Positions 1-9,006 of a stretch of 64,000 bases of DNA are shown here, piece after piece. This DNA is from JALEFZ01 sp038527485 (lineage in GTDB: Bacteria > Bacteroidota > Bacteroidia > J057), in the NCBI GenBank assembly GCA_038527485.1, contig JBCBFT010000003.1, forward strand, positions 74,492-138,491. Direction: 5' to 3'. The first letter of the stretch is position 1. Each line of letters starts with the position of its first letter. Under the pieces are notes generated by a model. The model saw only the letters and a program-made list of their open reading frames with translations, was not told where the DNA came from and ran no database searches. The translations under genes were made by a program, and so were the position numbers.

Positions 1-1
1 G

Positions 2-1075
2 ATGCTGGCGGCACTGGGCTTTGGTTACTTGGCATTTCAAGATTATTACATAGGAAAAGATCAAGTCAATCTGGATAAGAATTACCAGTTGACGGTAGAG
101 CATGTGTATGAGCATATTCAAAAGCTAAAGTCTCACTGGTGGATGGTCTCCGACGAAGGGGACACCGAATACATCGTGACGATACAGGAAGTGGACGAAG
201 ACGATTCATGGCAGGACTTGGTGAAGTATTATGGATTCGACCGCATCATCTTTAGGAAAATGCCATTCCAAGTCCGTAAGGATGTACCAGGGAGATTCTC
301 ACACCTCCGTGAGATCGAATACTATGAAGGGGCTTATCATGTAGAGTTGAAACCACCTACTTCAATGTACCATTCGGATGGGTCTCGTATACATTCCATT
401 GAGTTTCCTTCAGGATTCTGGACAAGTCAATATCGAAACATTCGCCCCAAAAGCTTTGATACCTATCACTATGTATACAGGATAGAACTGCGAAAAGGCT
501 GGAAGACCTACTCTCTTCAAGATCTGGAGCAGGCTATGAATCAGAAGGTAGGTCAGGATGAGGAGATCCAGACATTCTCCCTTTCGGATATAAGCTGGAA
601 GACGGTCAACCTCGTGTTACCTGTACTACTCTTCTTATTTCACCTGAGTTGGTTAGGCAAATACTTCTACCGCAGAGAATCGTGGATCATCCGAGGCAGT
701 GTCCTGTTCTTCTTGGCTTTGATGGTTTTGGGTGAAGTCTATCTAGGATGGTTCAACTTCTTCTCTTTGGGACTGATGCCACTGTCTCTCCTGCTGTGGA
801 TGGGGATGACAGCCTTCAACTTCATACAGGTAGATGCCAATACGCTTCTGACACGTATCCGCAAAGGCTTCCTCTTTGTGATGGCTCCACTGATGGTCAT
901 GAGTGCCCAGCCTTTCATCTGGATGATGATGGATGATACCGTAGCAGATATGCGCCTATTCTTATATTATGGAAGTGAGGCCTTTTGGCTCATTGGAAGC
1001 TCTGTATTGCTATATATAGGGATCACCTATTTTAGTTTACAGGCGCTGATCAAGCAGAAGACCCTGCCCATGTAA
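2..1075 (+). CDS. Polytopic membrane protein, probably 5'-truncated by window edge
   Basis: The frame is open to the first base of the window and the first ATG is at position 2, so the true start probably lies outside. The N-terminus has one short hydrophobic segment (residues 1-15). A hydrophilic region follows, about residues 20-195, rich in Tyr, Asp and Glu and probably extracytoplasmic. About five membrane segments lie between residue 205 and the end, one of them with the cluster WMMMDD. I do not recognise the family. It is 33 bp upstream of another polytopic protein in the same direction, so the two are probably co-transcribed and may work together, for example as membrane parts of a transporter. 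That role is inference from adjacency only. Confidence 0.7.
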   Translation: MLAALGFGYLAFQDYYIGKDQVNLDKNYQLTVEHVYEHIQKLKSHWWMVSDEGDTEYIVTIQEVDEDDSWQDLVKYYGFDRIIFRKMPFQVRKDVPGRFSHLREIEYYEGAYHVELKPPTSMYHSDGSRIHSIEFPSGFWTSQYRNIRPKSFDTYHYVYRIELRKGWKTYSLQDLEQAMNQKVGQDEEIQTFSLSDISWKTVNLVLPVLLFLFHLSWLGKYFYRRESWIIRGSVLFFLALMVLGEVYLGWFNFFSLGLMPLSLLLWMGMTAFNFIQVDANTLLTRIRKGFLFVMAPLMVMSAQPFIWMMMDDTVADMRLFLYYGSEAFWLIGSSVLLYIGITYFSLQALIKQKTLPM

Positions 1076-1108
1076 AATAGGATTTCATAGACCTTTGATA
1101 AATAGACC

Positions 1109-2497
1109 ATGCGTTTACTCGCGCCCACTTGGGTGAAGGAAATAGACCAATATCTCTTGCGGAATCAGCCACTCATCTGGCGGACGAGTATTCATTGGGT
1201 ATTATATTATTTATTCTTCCTCACAGCCCCCGTGATGCTCTTGCTCAGTTGGTGGGGAGGCTGGGGATTCGACCTTTTTTTGCAGGTTTCTATTCCTGCA
1301 TTTTCTACATTGGGCCTACTGATCTGGGGCTATCATACCTATCAAAAGCCCCTTTCAGATCGAAGTTTTACCACCACTGGAATGACCTTATGTTTGTATA
1401 CTCTTGTCATTCTAGGTTTATTCATTCTTCCTCAGACCTTCATTTTTGATGAATACGGTACGTTAGAGGCTCCTTTGTTGGATGGCTGGCAATTTCGTGT
1501 GATGCTCATTGTGGCCCTTATCCTTTCCTATGGACTGCTACATTCCCACCATGCCTTGTTTAGCAAGCCTACGAAAGATGTATGGCAAGGAGAGGACCTA
1601 GATATGTCTGTAGGCAATGTATTTTCTACGAATAAACTAGATCAATATGGGGCAAGTAACATGCCACTCGTTTGGGGTTTGCATGCTTCTCGTGTAATCA
1701 AACTTATGGTGGGATTCCTCTTATTTTTTGCCATGCTTTCAGGTATGGCCAATCTGCAGATGGGAGATGCGGGCCCTATCCACATGGATCTGGGTACCTA
1801 CTTCTTTTTCAATCTGATTCTAGGTATCTGTCTGGTAGAGACATTTGTGAGGAGAGGAATAAGGACACACTTGCACCAGATAGCCGTGGTACTGTCGATT
1901 CCGTTTATTACGATGATTGTAGGTGGGTTTCAAATCTTACTTGTACCCATAGATTTTGGATCTCTTACAGCATCTACAGCCATTATACAAGCTATGGCAT
2001 TGGTACAAGTCTATCTATCTTTCATCCTACTCATGTACTATACCTGGGCTTCTATGCGAAGGAATTTGAGTAGGCAAGACTATGGAAGGGCGAGTACCTA
2101 TTTGTTTGGATTTTGGTTTTTCTGTTTGGTAGGACTTATTCTGATGGTCATGCTGACAATCTCTGGGTCAGAGGTTTGGGAAGGCATTATCCCGTTGGTC
2201 ATTTGGTCGTTGCTGTTTGTTCCTGTTTTGACAGCCTATTATTTTACGTCTGTTGCTCGAAAGAGACGCGCCATCCTCTTTGTCTCTCATAGTGGGACCT
2301 ACTTTAAGTCTGCTGTCTCTGGGAGTTTGCTTCTCTCACTTATCATGGGAATATTTCCGCTAGATGCCTTAGCTGATGCTATTTTTAAAGGGGAGATAAT
2401 CCTATTTCTCTTATTCTTTATGTTTTCATATGCTTTATTTGCCTTCCTGTTTGTTAAGGCATCCCACCATTTTGAGTTTGAGCCCACGGAGAGGTAG
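1109..2497 (+). CDS. Polytopic membrane protein of unknown function
   Basis: The protein has 462 residues with about ten or eleven hydrophobic segments spread over its length, separated by short charged loops. A longer hydrophilic loop, about residues 150-190, carries a segment with Trp-Gln-Gly-Glu-Asp and Tyr-Gly-Ala-Ser. The N-terminus (MRLLAPTWVKEIDQYLL) looks like a cytoplasmic amphipathic helix before the first membrane span. No catalytic motif or ATP-binding motif is visible. It follows the preceding membrane protein by 33 bp. ABC-2-type permeases in Bacteroidota can have this general shape, but no ATPase gene is in view, so I leave it unnamed. Confidence 0.75.
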   Translation: MRLLAPTWVKEIDQYLLRNQPLIWRTSIHWVLYYLFFLTAPVMLLLSWWGGWGFDLFLQVSIPAFSTLGLLIWGYHTYQKPLSDRSFTTTGMTLCLYTLVILGLFILPQTFIFDEYGTLEAPLLDGWQFRVMLIVALILSYGLLHSHHALFSKPTKDVWQGEDLDMSVGNVFSTNKLDQYGASNMPLVWGLHASRVIKLMVGFLLFFAMLSGMANLQMGDAGPIHMDLGTYFFFNLILGICLVETFVRRGIRTHLHQIAVVLSIPFITMIVGGFQILLVPIDFGSLTASTAIIQAMALVQVYLSFILLMYYTWASMRRNLSRQDYGRASTYLFGFWFFCLVGLILMVMLTISGSEVWEGIIPLVIWSLLFVPVLTAYYFTSVARKRRAILFVSHSGTYFKSAVSGSLLLSLIMGIFPLDALADAIFKGEIILFLLFFMFSYALFAFLFVKASHHFEFEPTER

Positions 2498-2666
2498 GCC
2501 AGAAAAATATACCCAACTTTCCGTAAGCATATCCATTATCAAATTCACATTTTCTAGACGTTTCCTCTACAAAAAAACTAACTTATCCCTCCAAATGGAT
2601 AGCTAATTTACTATTTTTCTTTTCCCACGCTCAAAGACTGTAGGTGCTAATCCCTACTTGACCCAT

Positions 2667-4958
2667 ATGAAACTCAAAGCAGAAATCCGTCGATCAGGCA
2701 ATATCTGGATACAGGTAGAAGGAGCTGCTCGCCCTCTTGTGCCCACAGCTTATCGATTGACCCATGCAGATGGTAAGCCTCTGATAATTCAGGAAATCCT
2801 CCCCAATGAGGAACATACGGCGTTGATCATCCCTGCGGAGCGTATAGATATTCGGCGCATCTACTGGCTGGAAATTCCTTATCTAGGATTGAAAACCTGG
2901 TGCTCTTTTGAAGGGTGGTTTCGGGAGATGTACTCCTCCAAAGCATTGGGCGCCAATCTATCTGTAGATGAAGCACGTACAACTTTTCGTCTTTTTGCGC
3001 CACGAGCGGAAGCTGTGAAGCTGTACCTATATAGAGGAAAAGATGATCAGAAGGCTTACCAAATCTATCAGATGGAAATAGACGAAGATGGGGTATGGGA
3101 AGCCTTTTTTGAGAAAAATCTCCAAGGCGTCTGGTACGATTTCACTGTGCATGGGGCAGAAGATCCTGGCAATCACTTTTTTGAAACGGTCCCTGTACAC
3201 ATCTCCGATCCCTATGCGCGCATCAGTGATGATACGTGGGGAAAATGCTGCGTATGGCCCGCGACTACCCCTGCCACACCTTTGAAAAATGGACGTCCCC
3301 CGATAGAAGATGTGATTGCTTATGAAGTCCATGTACAAGACTTTACGGATAATTTACCTGTAGATGAAAATCTCAAAGGCACCCTTCCTGCCTTTTATCA
3401 GTCGGGCTTGAAGAATAAGGCGGGTGCGTCCGTCGGATTTGATTATTTGGTGGACTTGGGAATCAATACGGTGCATCTGATGCCTATACAGGAGTTTTTA
3501 CATTATCCTACGGATGTATGGAAGGCTTCTTTTGAGCATGACCCTTTCATGCAGAAGCACGGCATTCATCTGGAAAACTACCAGTGGGGCTACCGTACGA
3601 CGCATGCTTTTGCTGTCGAAACCCGTTTTCGACAGAAAGATACTACCCCAGGTGCAGAGCGTGAGCAGTTTCGTGATTTAGTGCAGGCTTTCCACGACAA
3701 GGGAGTGGCTGTCATCATCGACATTGTGCCCAATCACTCGGGAGAGAACATGGACGATGACCGCAAGGATCGGAATCCCTATTACTTTCATTGGAATGTC
3801 TTGGATAAGCTCTATTACTACAGGACCAAGCAACTGGATCATATCGGGGAATATGGAAATGAAGTCAAATTCGAAAACCGCCCCATGGTGCAGCGTTGGC
3901 TGATCGATCAGTGCAAGCACTGGATAGAGGAGTTTGGAATCGATGGCTTCAGGATAGATCTGGCGGGGCAGGTGGACCGCCAGACTTTGATCAAATTGCG
4001 AGAGGTCTTGGGACCTGACGTCATCATCTATGGAGAGCCTTGGATTGGATCTTTTGATCCTGATTTTGAGAACAACCCCTCCTGGGACTGGTACAAGCAC
4101 AATTCACCCATTACCTACTTCCATGACGAGTCCCGCAATGCTTTCAAAGGTCCAACGGGAACACCTTATCATCGAGAAGTAGATCAAGGATATGCAGGAG
4201 GGAATTTTAAGGAAATAGAGCATGTAAAAGCTGCCTTGACGAAGACCTTTGCCACAGACAAAGACGCGACGAGTGGAATCAATTATCTAGATATCCATGA
4301 CAACTGGGCTTTGGCGGATCGTTTTGCTCGCGAAGATTGGAATGGACTTCGAGGCGTAGAAGAGGATCGGTATAAGATTGCAGCGGTTTTACTTTATACT
4401 TCCTTAGGTCCCATCGTCACACATGGAGGGACCGAGATGATGCGCTCTAAAGCCTTAGCTGAGCTAAAAGAAACGGTGAAGGTCATGAACAACGGAACCA
4501 AAGTTTACATGCATGGCAAGCGGGATACCTACAATATGCGTACGCCCAATCAGTTTTTGTGGGAGCAAGTAGGTACTCGGACAGATACCCACGATTTTGC
4601 AGGCATGCAAGCGTTTTGGAGAGGTTTGAACCACTTCCGCATGAGTGACATTGGCAAGTCGCTTCGCACAAAGGGCCCCGCCCCTTACGGATATTTCCAA
4701 TGGCTCGATACCCCCAATCCCTACCAATTGGGATACATCATCGACGGGCGCATCATGGTCCTGATCAATGTGGGGAGTAATACCCACGACTGGGAAAACC
4801 TACACTTACCCGATGGATCATGGAAACTGATTGGAAGCAATCAGGGATTCGATCATATACAAGGTATTGATGATCCGCATCTTGCCCATCTTCATGGGGG
4901 GAGATCCCATAAGATTCAGCTCGCAGGTAAGCAGCTCCGTGTCTGGACGAAGCTGTAG
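2667..4958 (+). CDS. GH13 pullulanase-type alpha-glucan debranching enzyme
   Basis: This glycoside hydrolase family 13 protein is predicted to cleave alpha-1,6 branches in glycogen or pullulan. An N-terminal beta-sandwich (about residues 80-180, with LFAPRAEAVKLYLY) precedes the barrel, as in pullulanases. Conserved GH13 regions are visible: DIVPNHS near residue 350, FRIDLAG with the likely nucleophile Asp at about 431, YGEPW with the acid/base Glu at about 457, and DIHDN with the third acidic residue at about 545. YQWGYRT corresponds to the pullulanase YNWGY-type motif. No export signal is visible, so it is probably cytoplasmic and acts on internal glycogen. A TTG at 2658 would add three residues; I chose the ATG at 2667. 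Whether it is pullulanase or a type I debranching enzyme cannot be decided from sequence alone. Confidence 0.88.
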   Translation: MKLKAEIRRSGNIWIQVEGAARPLVPTAYRLTHADGKPLIIQEILPNEEHTALIIPAERIDIRRIYWLEIPYLGLKTWCSFEGWFREMYSSKALGANLSVDEARTTFRLFAPRAEAVKLYLYRGKDDQKAYQIYQMEIDEDGVWEAFFEKNLQGVWYDFTVHGAEDPGNHFFETVPVHISDPYARISDDTWGKCCVWPATTPATPLKNGRPPIEDVIAYEVHVQDFTDNLPVDENLKGTLPAFYQSGLKNKAGASVGFDYLVDLGINTVHLMPIQEFLHYPTDVWKASFEHDPFMQKHGIHLENYQWGYRTTHAFAVETRFRQKDTTPGAEREQFRDLVQAFHDKGVAVIIDIVPNHSGENMDDDRKDRNPYYFHWNVLDKLYYYRTKQLDHIGEYGNEVKFENRPMVQRWLIDQCKHWIEEFGIDGFRIDLAGQVDRQTLIKLREVLGPDVIIYGEPWIGSFDPDFENNPSWDWYKHNSPITYFHDESRNAFKGPTGTPYHREVDQGYAGGNFKEIEHVKAALTKTFATDKDATSGINYLDIHDNWALADRFAREDWNGLRGVEEDRYKIAAVLLYTSLGPIVTHGGTEMMRSKALAELKETVKVMNNGTKVYMHGKRDTYNMRTPNQFLWEQVGTRTDTHDFAGMQAFWRGLNHFRMSDIGKSLRTKGPAPYGYFQWLDTPNPYQLGYIIDGRIMVLINVGSNTHDWENLHLPDGSWKLIGSNQGFDHIQGIDDPHLAHLHGGRSHKIQLAGKQLRVWTKL

Positions 4959-4977
4959 ATATTTTTCATGGAACATT

Positions 4978-5032
4978 TTTCATTTTTCACGAAACTTATA
5001 CTGGTGAGCCAAGTACAGCTTGAAAAATGAAA
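4978..5032. terminator. Inverted repeat between convergent genes, possible bidirectional terminator
   Basis: TTTCATTTTTCA at 4978-4989 is mirrored by TGAAAAATGAAA at 5021-5032, a 12-bp perfect inverted repeat with a 31-base loop. It fills the gap between the converging debranching-enzyme and LOG genes. The stem is AT-rich and the loop long, so termination strength is uncertain. Confidence 0.4.
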
Positions 5033-5605
5033 CTACCCTTTCTCAAATTGCGAATCCCGACTACTGTGTGCAGCGCGCATCTGGTCGAGTAAAGGGCGTA
5101 ATTCTGGGGACTCAAATAAGAGCTGTCGATTATTGGCCCCAACAAATCCTCTGATGACCATCTGGTTGAATAGGGTAATCAGCGCATCAAAGTATCCCTC
5201 CATATTGAGCAGACCGATAGGCCGATCGTGCAGCCCGAGCTGGCGCCAAGTAAGGATCTCACACAGCTCATCCATTGTCCCAAATCCTCCTGGAAGTGTC
5301 AGAAACCCATCAGACATCTCCGCCATGATTTGCTTGCGTTCGTGCATGGTTTCGGTCAGGATCAACTGACTCAGGCCTTTGTGCCCGACCTCGCGGTCCA
5401 TGAGAAAATTCGGGATGACGCCGACGACTTCACCGCCTTTGGATAGCGCGGCTTCCGCGACGACACCCATTAGACCGATGTTGCCTGCGCCATAGACGAG
5501 TCGGATATTATTTTCAGCCAAGTAGATGCCCAACTCGTGGGCGGCAGCTTCATATTGTGGCAAGACTCCCTTGCGAGAACCACAGAATACACAGAGTGAT
5601 TGCAT
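5033..5605 (-). CDS. LOG family protein (cytokinin riboside 5'-monophosphate phosphoribohydrolase-like)
   Basis: A 190-residue Rossmann-fold protein of the LOG/TIGR00730 family. The family signature PGGFGTMDE is at residues 105-113, preceded by MHERK at 87-91, which supplies the catalytic and nucleotide-binding residues. The N-terminal strand LCVFCGSR and the YGAG segment near residue 40 are also typical. Bacterial members hydrolyse nucleoside 5'-monophosphates to base plus ribose 5-phosphate; older annotations as lysine decarboxylase are wrong. It is the last of three minus-strand genes after the aldose-epimerase-like gene, 40 bp away, and may be co-transcribed with it. Length fits the family. 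Confidence 0.92.
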   Translation of the reverse strand: MQSLCVFCGSRKGVLPQYEAAAHELGIYLAENNIRLVYGAGNIGLMGVVAEAALSKGGEVVGVIPNFLMDREVGHKGLSQLILTETMHERKQIMAEMSDGFLTLPGGFGTMDELCEILTWRQLGLHDRPIGLLNMEGYFDALITLFNQMVIRGFVGANNRQLLFESPELRPLLDQMRAAHSSRDSQFEKG

Positions 5606-5645
5606 GTGACGATAGGATAGGTTTGAGCCCCAAGATTACGAAATT

Positions 5646-6536
5646 CTAGGAAGGATTCGCAAATTTAAAGGCATAGCTGCATGTATGACGCTTGCCAGCC
5701 AGCAACAAGTGAACTCCTGTCTTTTCCATGATGTCACCAGTGGCGTCAGTATAATCCGCTAGCCCCAGCCAAGGCTCGATACAGACGAAAGGTGCCCCAG
5801 GCTTAGCCCAGATTCCGAGGTAATCAAATGCTGAAATATCAACTGTGAGTTTATGACCGCTTTTTCGAGAGACTAGTGAAACTGTATCACTCTTGGGGCT
5901 ATGTACCACAAGCGCATCCTGATCGAAAAGTGTAGGTGTGATTGGGATGATCTGTTCGTTTTCCAAAAGAGGAGAGGTTTCCCCGTTATACAATCCCCCT
6001 TCCAGTAAATGTCGCTCCAGATTTTCCTTTTCCTCAAACACTACATCATAGTCCGTCAATTCTTCTCCTGCCACCATAGGGCAAGAAAATCCAGGGTGTC
6101 CACCAATTGAGAATGGCATGGTCGTCTCTCCCATGTTGTGGATCTGATAGGTGATTTTGACTCCGTGTTCGTGTTCTTCCTGAAAAAGCTGGTACATGAT
6201 ATCCATTTGAAAATCAAAAGGATACATTTTTCGAATGTCGTCATTGGGGAGGAGGCGAAAATGTAGTTGATCCTCGGCTTGGCTCACCAGTTCAAACTCA
6301 TTGTTTCGCGCAAAACCATGCTGTTTCATCGTGTAGCTTTTTCCCTCATAGGTATATTGATCGTTTTTGAGTCGGCCAACAATGGGGAATAATACAGGTG
6401 CATGCCTACCCCAAATCTCAGGATCTGCTTGCCACATGTACTCTATAGAATGAGGCTTGGATACAAGACTGATAATTTCAGCTCCTGCAGATTTCACACT
6501 GAGGGTGAGGAAAGAGTTGTGAATATTATATGTCAT
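5646..6536 (-). CDS. Aldose 1-epimerase family protein
   Basis: The protein belongs to the galactose mutarotase-like superfamily, which interconverts alpha and beta anomers of aldoses or, in the YeaD branch, hexose 6-phosphates. Visible family features are the early strand SAGAEIISL, the substrate segment PVLFPIVGRL near residue 47, KQHGFAR near residue 70, GGHPGFSCP in the middle with the conserved His, and CIEPWLGLAD towards the C-terminus with the likely catalytic Glu. The protein is 296 residues from the ATG at 6536; a start at 6572 would add 12 residues that look unlike the family N-terminus. No signal peptide is visible, so it is probably cytoplasmic. Substrate is unknown. Confidence 0.88.
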   Translation of the reverse strand: MTYNIHNSFLTLSVKSAGAEIISLVSKPHSIEYMWQADPEIWGRHAPVLFPIVGRLKNDQYTYEGKSYTMKQHGFARNNEFELVSQAEDQLHFRLLPNDDIRKMYPFDFQMDIMYQLFQEEHEHGVKITYQIHNMGETTMPFSIGGHPGFSCPMVAGEELTDYDVVFEEKENLERHLLEGGLYNGETSPLLENEQIIPITPTLFDQDALVVHSPKSDTVSLVSRKSGHKLTVDISAFDYLGIWAKPGAPFVCIEPWLGLADYTDATGDIMEKTGVHLLLAGKRHTCSYAFKFANPS

Positions 6537-6612
6537 AGGTGAGTGGAGAAGAAGTTGTAAAGGATGCTTCAAGGTAGCAAAACTTCTTTCCTGAGATCAA
6601 TTTTTATACCCG

Positions 6613-7893
6613 TCAAATTTGTTCGTTCAACCTGAAATGTAGACGGATGATCTTTTCTCCTCGTTTGATCTTCATGCGGACATATTTTCCTGACCTCCTC
6701 GAGAGAAGGCTGTATAAGACTTCGATACTTTGTCCTGATACGGGAACACCATTCATCGCGAGGATCTCATCATATATGTGGAGGCCCGCTACTTCAGCAG
6801 GAGAACCAGGTCGGATATAGCTGATGATAAATTTTTCATAGCGATCACCTGTGGAGATAAATTCTAGCCCACTAATGTTGTAGCCAAAAGTCTTTTTGAA
6901 GTTGCGGTTTTTTCGAAGGAACACCCGTTGTCTGTGATAGTCGAAGATGATCCTGAATCTTGAAAGGACTTCAGAACCAATATTACCATACCAGTCAAGG
7001 GAGTCGGGAAACATCGTCAACGACTCTGCTGTGGGATAGCCCGTCACAATACCTGCAAAATCAAAATCTCCCAGACTAAAGGTAGGATTGCGTCCCAGCT
7101 TGCCATAGACATTTCCACTGAGTCCCATTCCTAAGAAGGCGGGAATCGACTTATCAGGTACAGGAAGTTCATCGTGAAAAAGCGAAATCGCCATACTCGC
7201 GCCTGTATCCATTAACCAGCGTTCCTTTACTCTATTACCTAAGTGATCTATCAAGGATGCTTCTACATAAGGTTTTCCTTTTCGAACATTGATGGGAACC
7301 TCCGTCCACTTAGGACTGCGGGGTGCTTTGAATGAGAAAGGATCTGTTAAGCGAATGTATTTTTGTAGATAATTGATTTCTACAACAAATTGGCCAAACA
7401 CTTCATATCCGATGATGCCATATACAGGTTTACCAAACATAGCAGAATAAGACACTAGATCCTGCGGGAGGACGACCATGTTGACACCATATCCTTCTGC
7501 TCCAGGGATAGAAAGACGGATGTTCCTTGCTAGACTAGCATCTATATCGTTTCCTTCTCCGAGACCACGGATTTTGACTGGTGCCAATGAATCAATCTCT
7601 AACCATGAGAGCACAACAGGCTCAGTGAAGATTGTCGTCTTTACACCTGTATCTAAAATGAAATTCATCTCGAATGAGCCGTTGATCCTCACGGGAAGGA
7701 GAATCACATTATTTTGAATTTCTACAGGTATACTTACAGAACGAACGCCATCTTTGAGAACAAAGCCAGATGTGCGTGCTTGTAGAGTCCAACCCCAACC
7801 TAGCAAGAGTAGGATACCCGCTATGCGAAGGGGCCATTTTTTTGAAATACTCGATCTTAGGTCGTTTTGTGGCATCTTATGTAAAGTATTCAC
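6613..7893 (-). CDS. Retropepsin-like aspartyl protease with C-terminal PDZ domain
   Basis: Two aspartyl-protease half-motifs are visible: FILDTGVKTTIF near residue 80 and WLMDTGASMAISLF near residue 228, so both catalytic Asp residues can be supplied by one chain. A PDZ domain occupies roughly residues 340-420 (RPGSPAEVAGLHIYDEILAMNG). A single hydrophobic segment near residues 24-36, after a basic stretch, suggests an uncleaved anchor or signal peptide, placing the protease domain in the periplasm. The family is common in Bacteroidota but substrates are mostly unknown. The gene stands about 75 bp upstream of the aldose-epimerase-like gene on the same strand and diverges from the barrel protein gene at 8096. 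Confidence 0.85.
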   Translation of the reverse strand: MNTLHKMPQNDLRSSISKKWPLRIAGILLLLGWGWTLQARTSGFVLKDGVRSVSIPVEIQNNVILLPVRINGSFEMNFILDTGVKTTIFTEPVVLSWLEIDSLAPVKIRGLGEGNDIDASLARNIRLSIPGAEGYGVNMVVLPQDLVSYSAMFGKPVYGIIGYEVFGQFVVEINYLQKYIRLTDPFSFKAPRSPKWTEVPINVRKGKPYVEASLIDHLGNRVKERWLMDTGASMAISLFHDELPVPDKSIPAFLGMGLSGNVYGKLGRNPTFSLGDFDFAGIVTGYPTAESLTMFPDSLDWYGNIGSEVLSRFRIIFDYHRQRVFLRKNRNFKKTFGYNISGLEFISTGDRYEKFIISYIRPGSPAEVAGLHIYDEILAMNGVPVSGQSIEVLYSLLSRRSGKYVRMKIKRGEKIIRLHFRLNEQI

Positions 7894-8095
7894 GGATCGC
7901 TAGGTAGATATTTAATGTACGAAACTTCTGATTTTTATTCAATAAAGAGAGGGTGAATAGCAGTTTCAGGCTGATGGGAGAATGAATCGCCTTAATGTTG
8001 CGAAAAATGGATAAAACCTCATCTTCTCTCCAAAACACTTGATTTCTCGTGCAACGGGAACGAAATTCATAGTGTCACTAAGAAAAAATGTTCCC

Positions 8096-8833
8096 ATGAA
8101 GCAGATAGTCTCCATCTTGTTTATATTTTCCCTTACCGTAGCAACGGCCTTTGGGCAGTGTCGTGACAAATCCAAATCCAATTGGGATGACCGTCACAAT
8201 CATTTCCATGACAGGGATTATTATCAGCCCCGCAGGCAACAACCTCGTCAGCAACAGCAACCTCGTCAGCAAGACGATCAGAGAAGGAAACGCAACCGCT
8301 ACGACAGACTGCACCTGCAAGTAGGTGGAGCAGGTAGCTATTTATACGATCAATCCAATGAGACGGGTTTCGATCCACAGGCAGAACGTGTAGATGGATT
8401 TGCTGAAGGGATGATCGGATTGCGATTTGACATCCGCGGTCGCAGAGGGCGTCGTGCCAATGTTTTGGCGGGATGGGGAACTGTAGGGGTGCTCTCTCCA
8501 CAGTCTGCGACTGTCTTGCTGTCGGAGCAAGGTGTAGCAGGAGGAGTAGATGCTTCGGCGATTTCTTATCAGTATCAAGAAATGGAAGCAGGATTCCTTT
8601 TCAGAGAATGGTTTCGTCTGAGTGGAGGTGTGGGCATGTTGGAGTATCAAGACCTGTCGGGTGCTATGCAGACCTTCAATTACTACAAAGCCACTTCAGG
8701 TTTCAGCATAGGACTGACAAGAGCGATCAAGTGGAATACATATGCCACTGTCCTAGTAGCAGAAGGAGGGAGCAACTTTACCTTCCGCCCTTCTACAGGT
8801 CTTTCGTTCAGATTCAATTTCTTGAGAATATAA
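8096..8833 (+). CDS. Putative outer-membrane beta-barrel protein with Gln/Arg-rich linker
   Basis: An N-terminal signal peptide (MKQIVSILFIFSLTVATAFG) is followed by a low-complexity, basic and Gln-rich region, about residues 25-65, in which the unit QQPRQQ is repeated. The remaining 180 residues alternate in the pattern of a small outer-membrane barrel and end in FRFNFLRI, an aromatic C-terminus of the kind used by barrels. No enzymatic motif is visible. I chose the ATG at 8096 because the signal peptide begins there; the open frame extends 19 codons further upstream with no signal-like sequence. Function is unknown; it may be a structural or binding porin-like protein. Confidence 0.7.
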   Translation: MKQIVSILFIFSLTVATAFGQCRDKSKSNWDDRHNHFHDRDYYQPRRQQPRQQQQPRQQDDQRRKRNRYDRLHLQVGGAGSYLYDQSNETGFDPQAERVDGFAEGMIGLRFDIRGRRGRRANVLAGWGTVGVLSPQSATVLLSEQGVAGGVDASAISYQYQEMEAGFLFREWFRLSGGVGMLEYQDLSGAMQTFNYYKATSGFSIGLTRAIKWNTYATVLVAEGGSNFTFRPSTGLSFRFNFLRI

Positions 8834-8843
8834 AGACAGGTTA

Positions 8844-9006
8844 AGACCATGTTTGAAACCTTAAATCTGCGAAAAGTTTGCGCTTTTAGAACCTAAACTT
8901 CGTCTACTTTGATCGATTTGGCTCCGCTAAATCTCACAAAATAGCTTTCGTCAGCACCTAAAAGCTCGGCTTTTTAGTTAGATTTTCGCTGCTCCACACA
9001 TGGTCT
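8844..9006. repeat. Structured dispersed repeat, copy 1
   Basis: This is one of three near-identical elements; the others are at 49844-50006 and 59434-59595. It starts with AGACCATGTTT and ends with ACACATGGTCT, a terminal inverted repeat. An internal 7-bp hairpin is GATTTGG at 8915-8921 against CTAAATC at 8927-8933 with a 5-base loop. A second possible hairpin is around 8868-8890 (CTGCGAAAAG... CTTTTAG). It encodes no protein. Its right end supplies the TAG stop (9005-9007) of the deacetylase-like gene on the minus strand. Confidence 0.85.

Noticed and set aside
8218..8295. Repeated CAGCAACCTCGT-type tract as a regulatory repeat
   Set aside because: It encodes the QQPRQQ repeats of the barrel protein in frame and is explained by coding.
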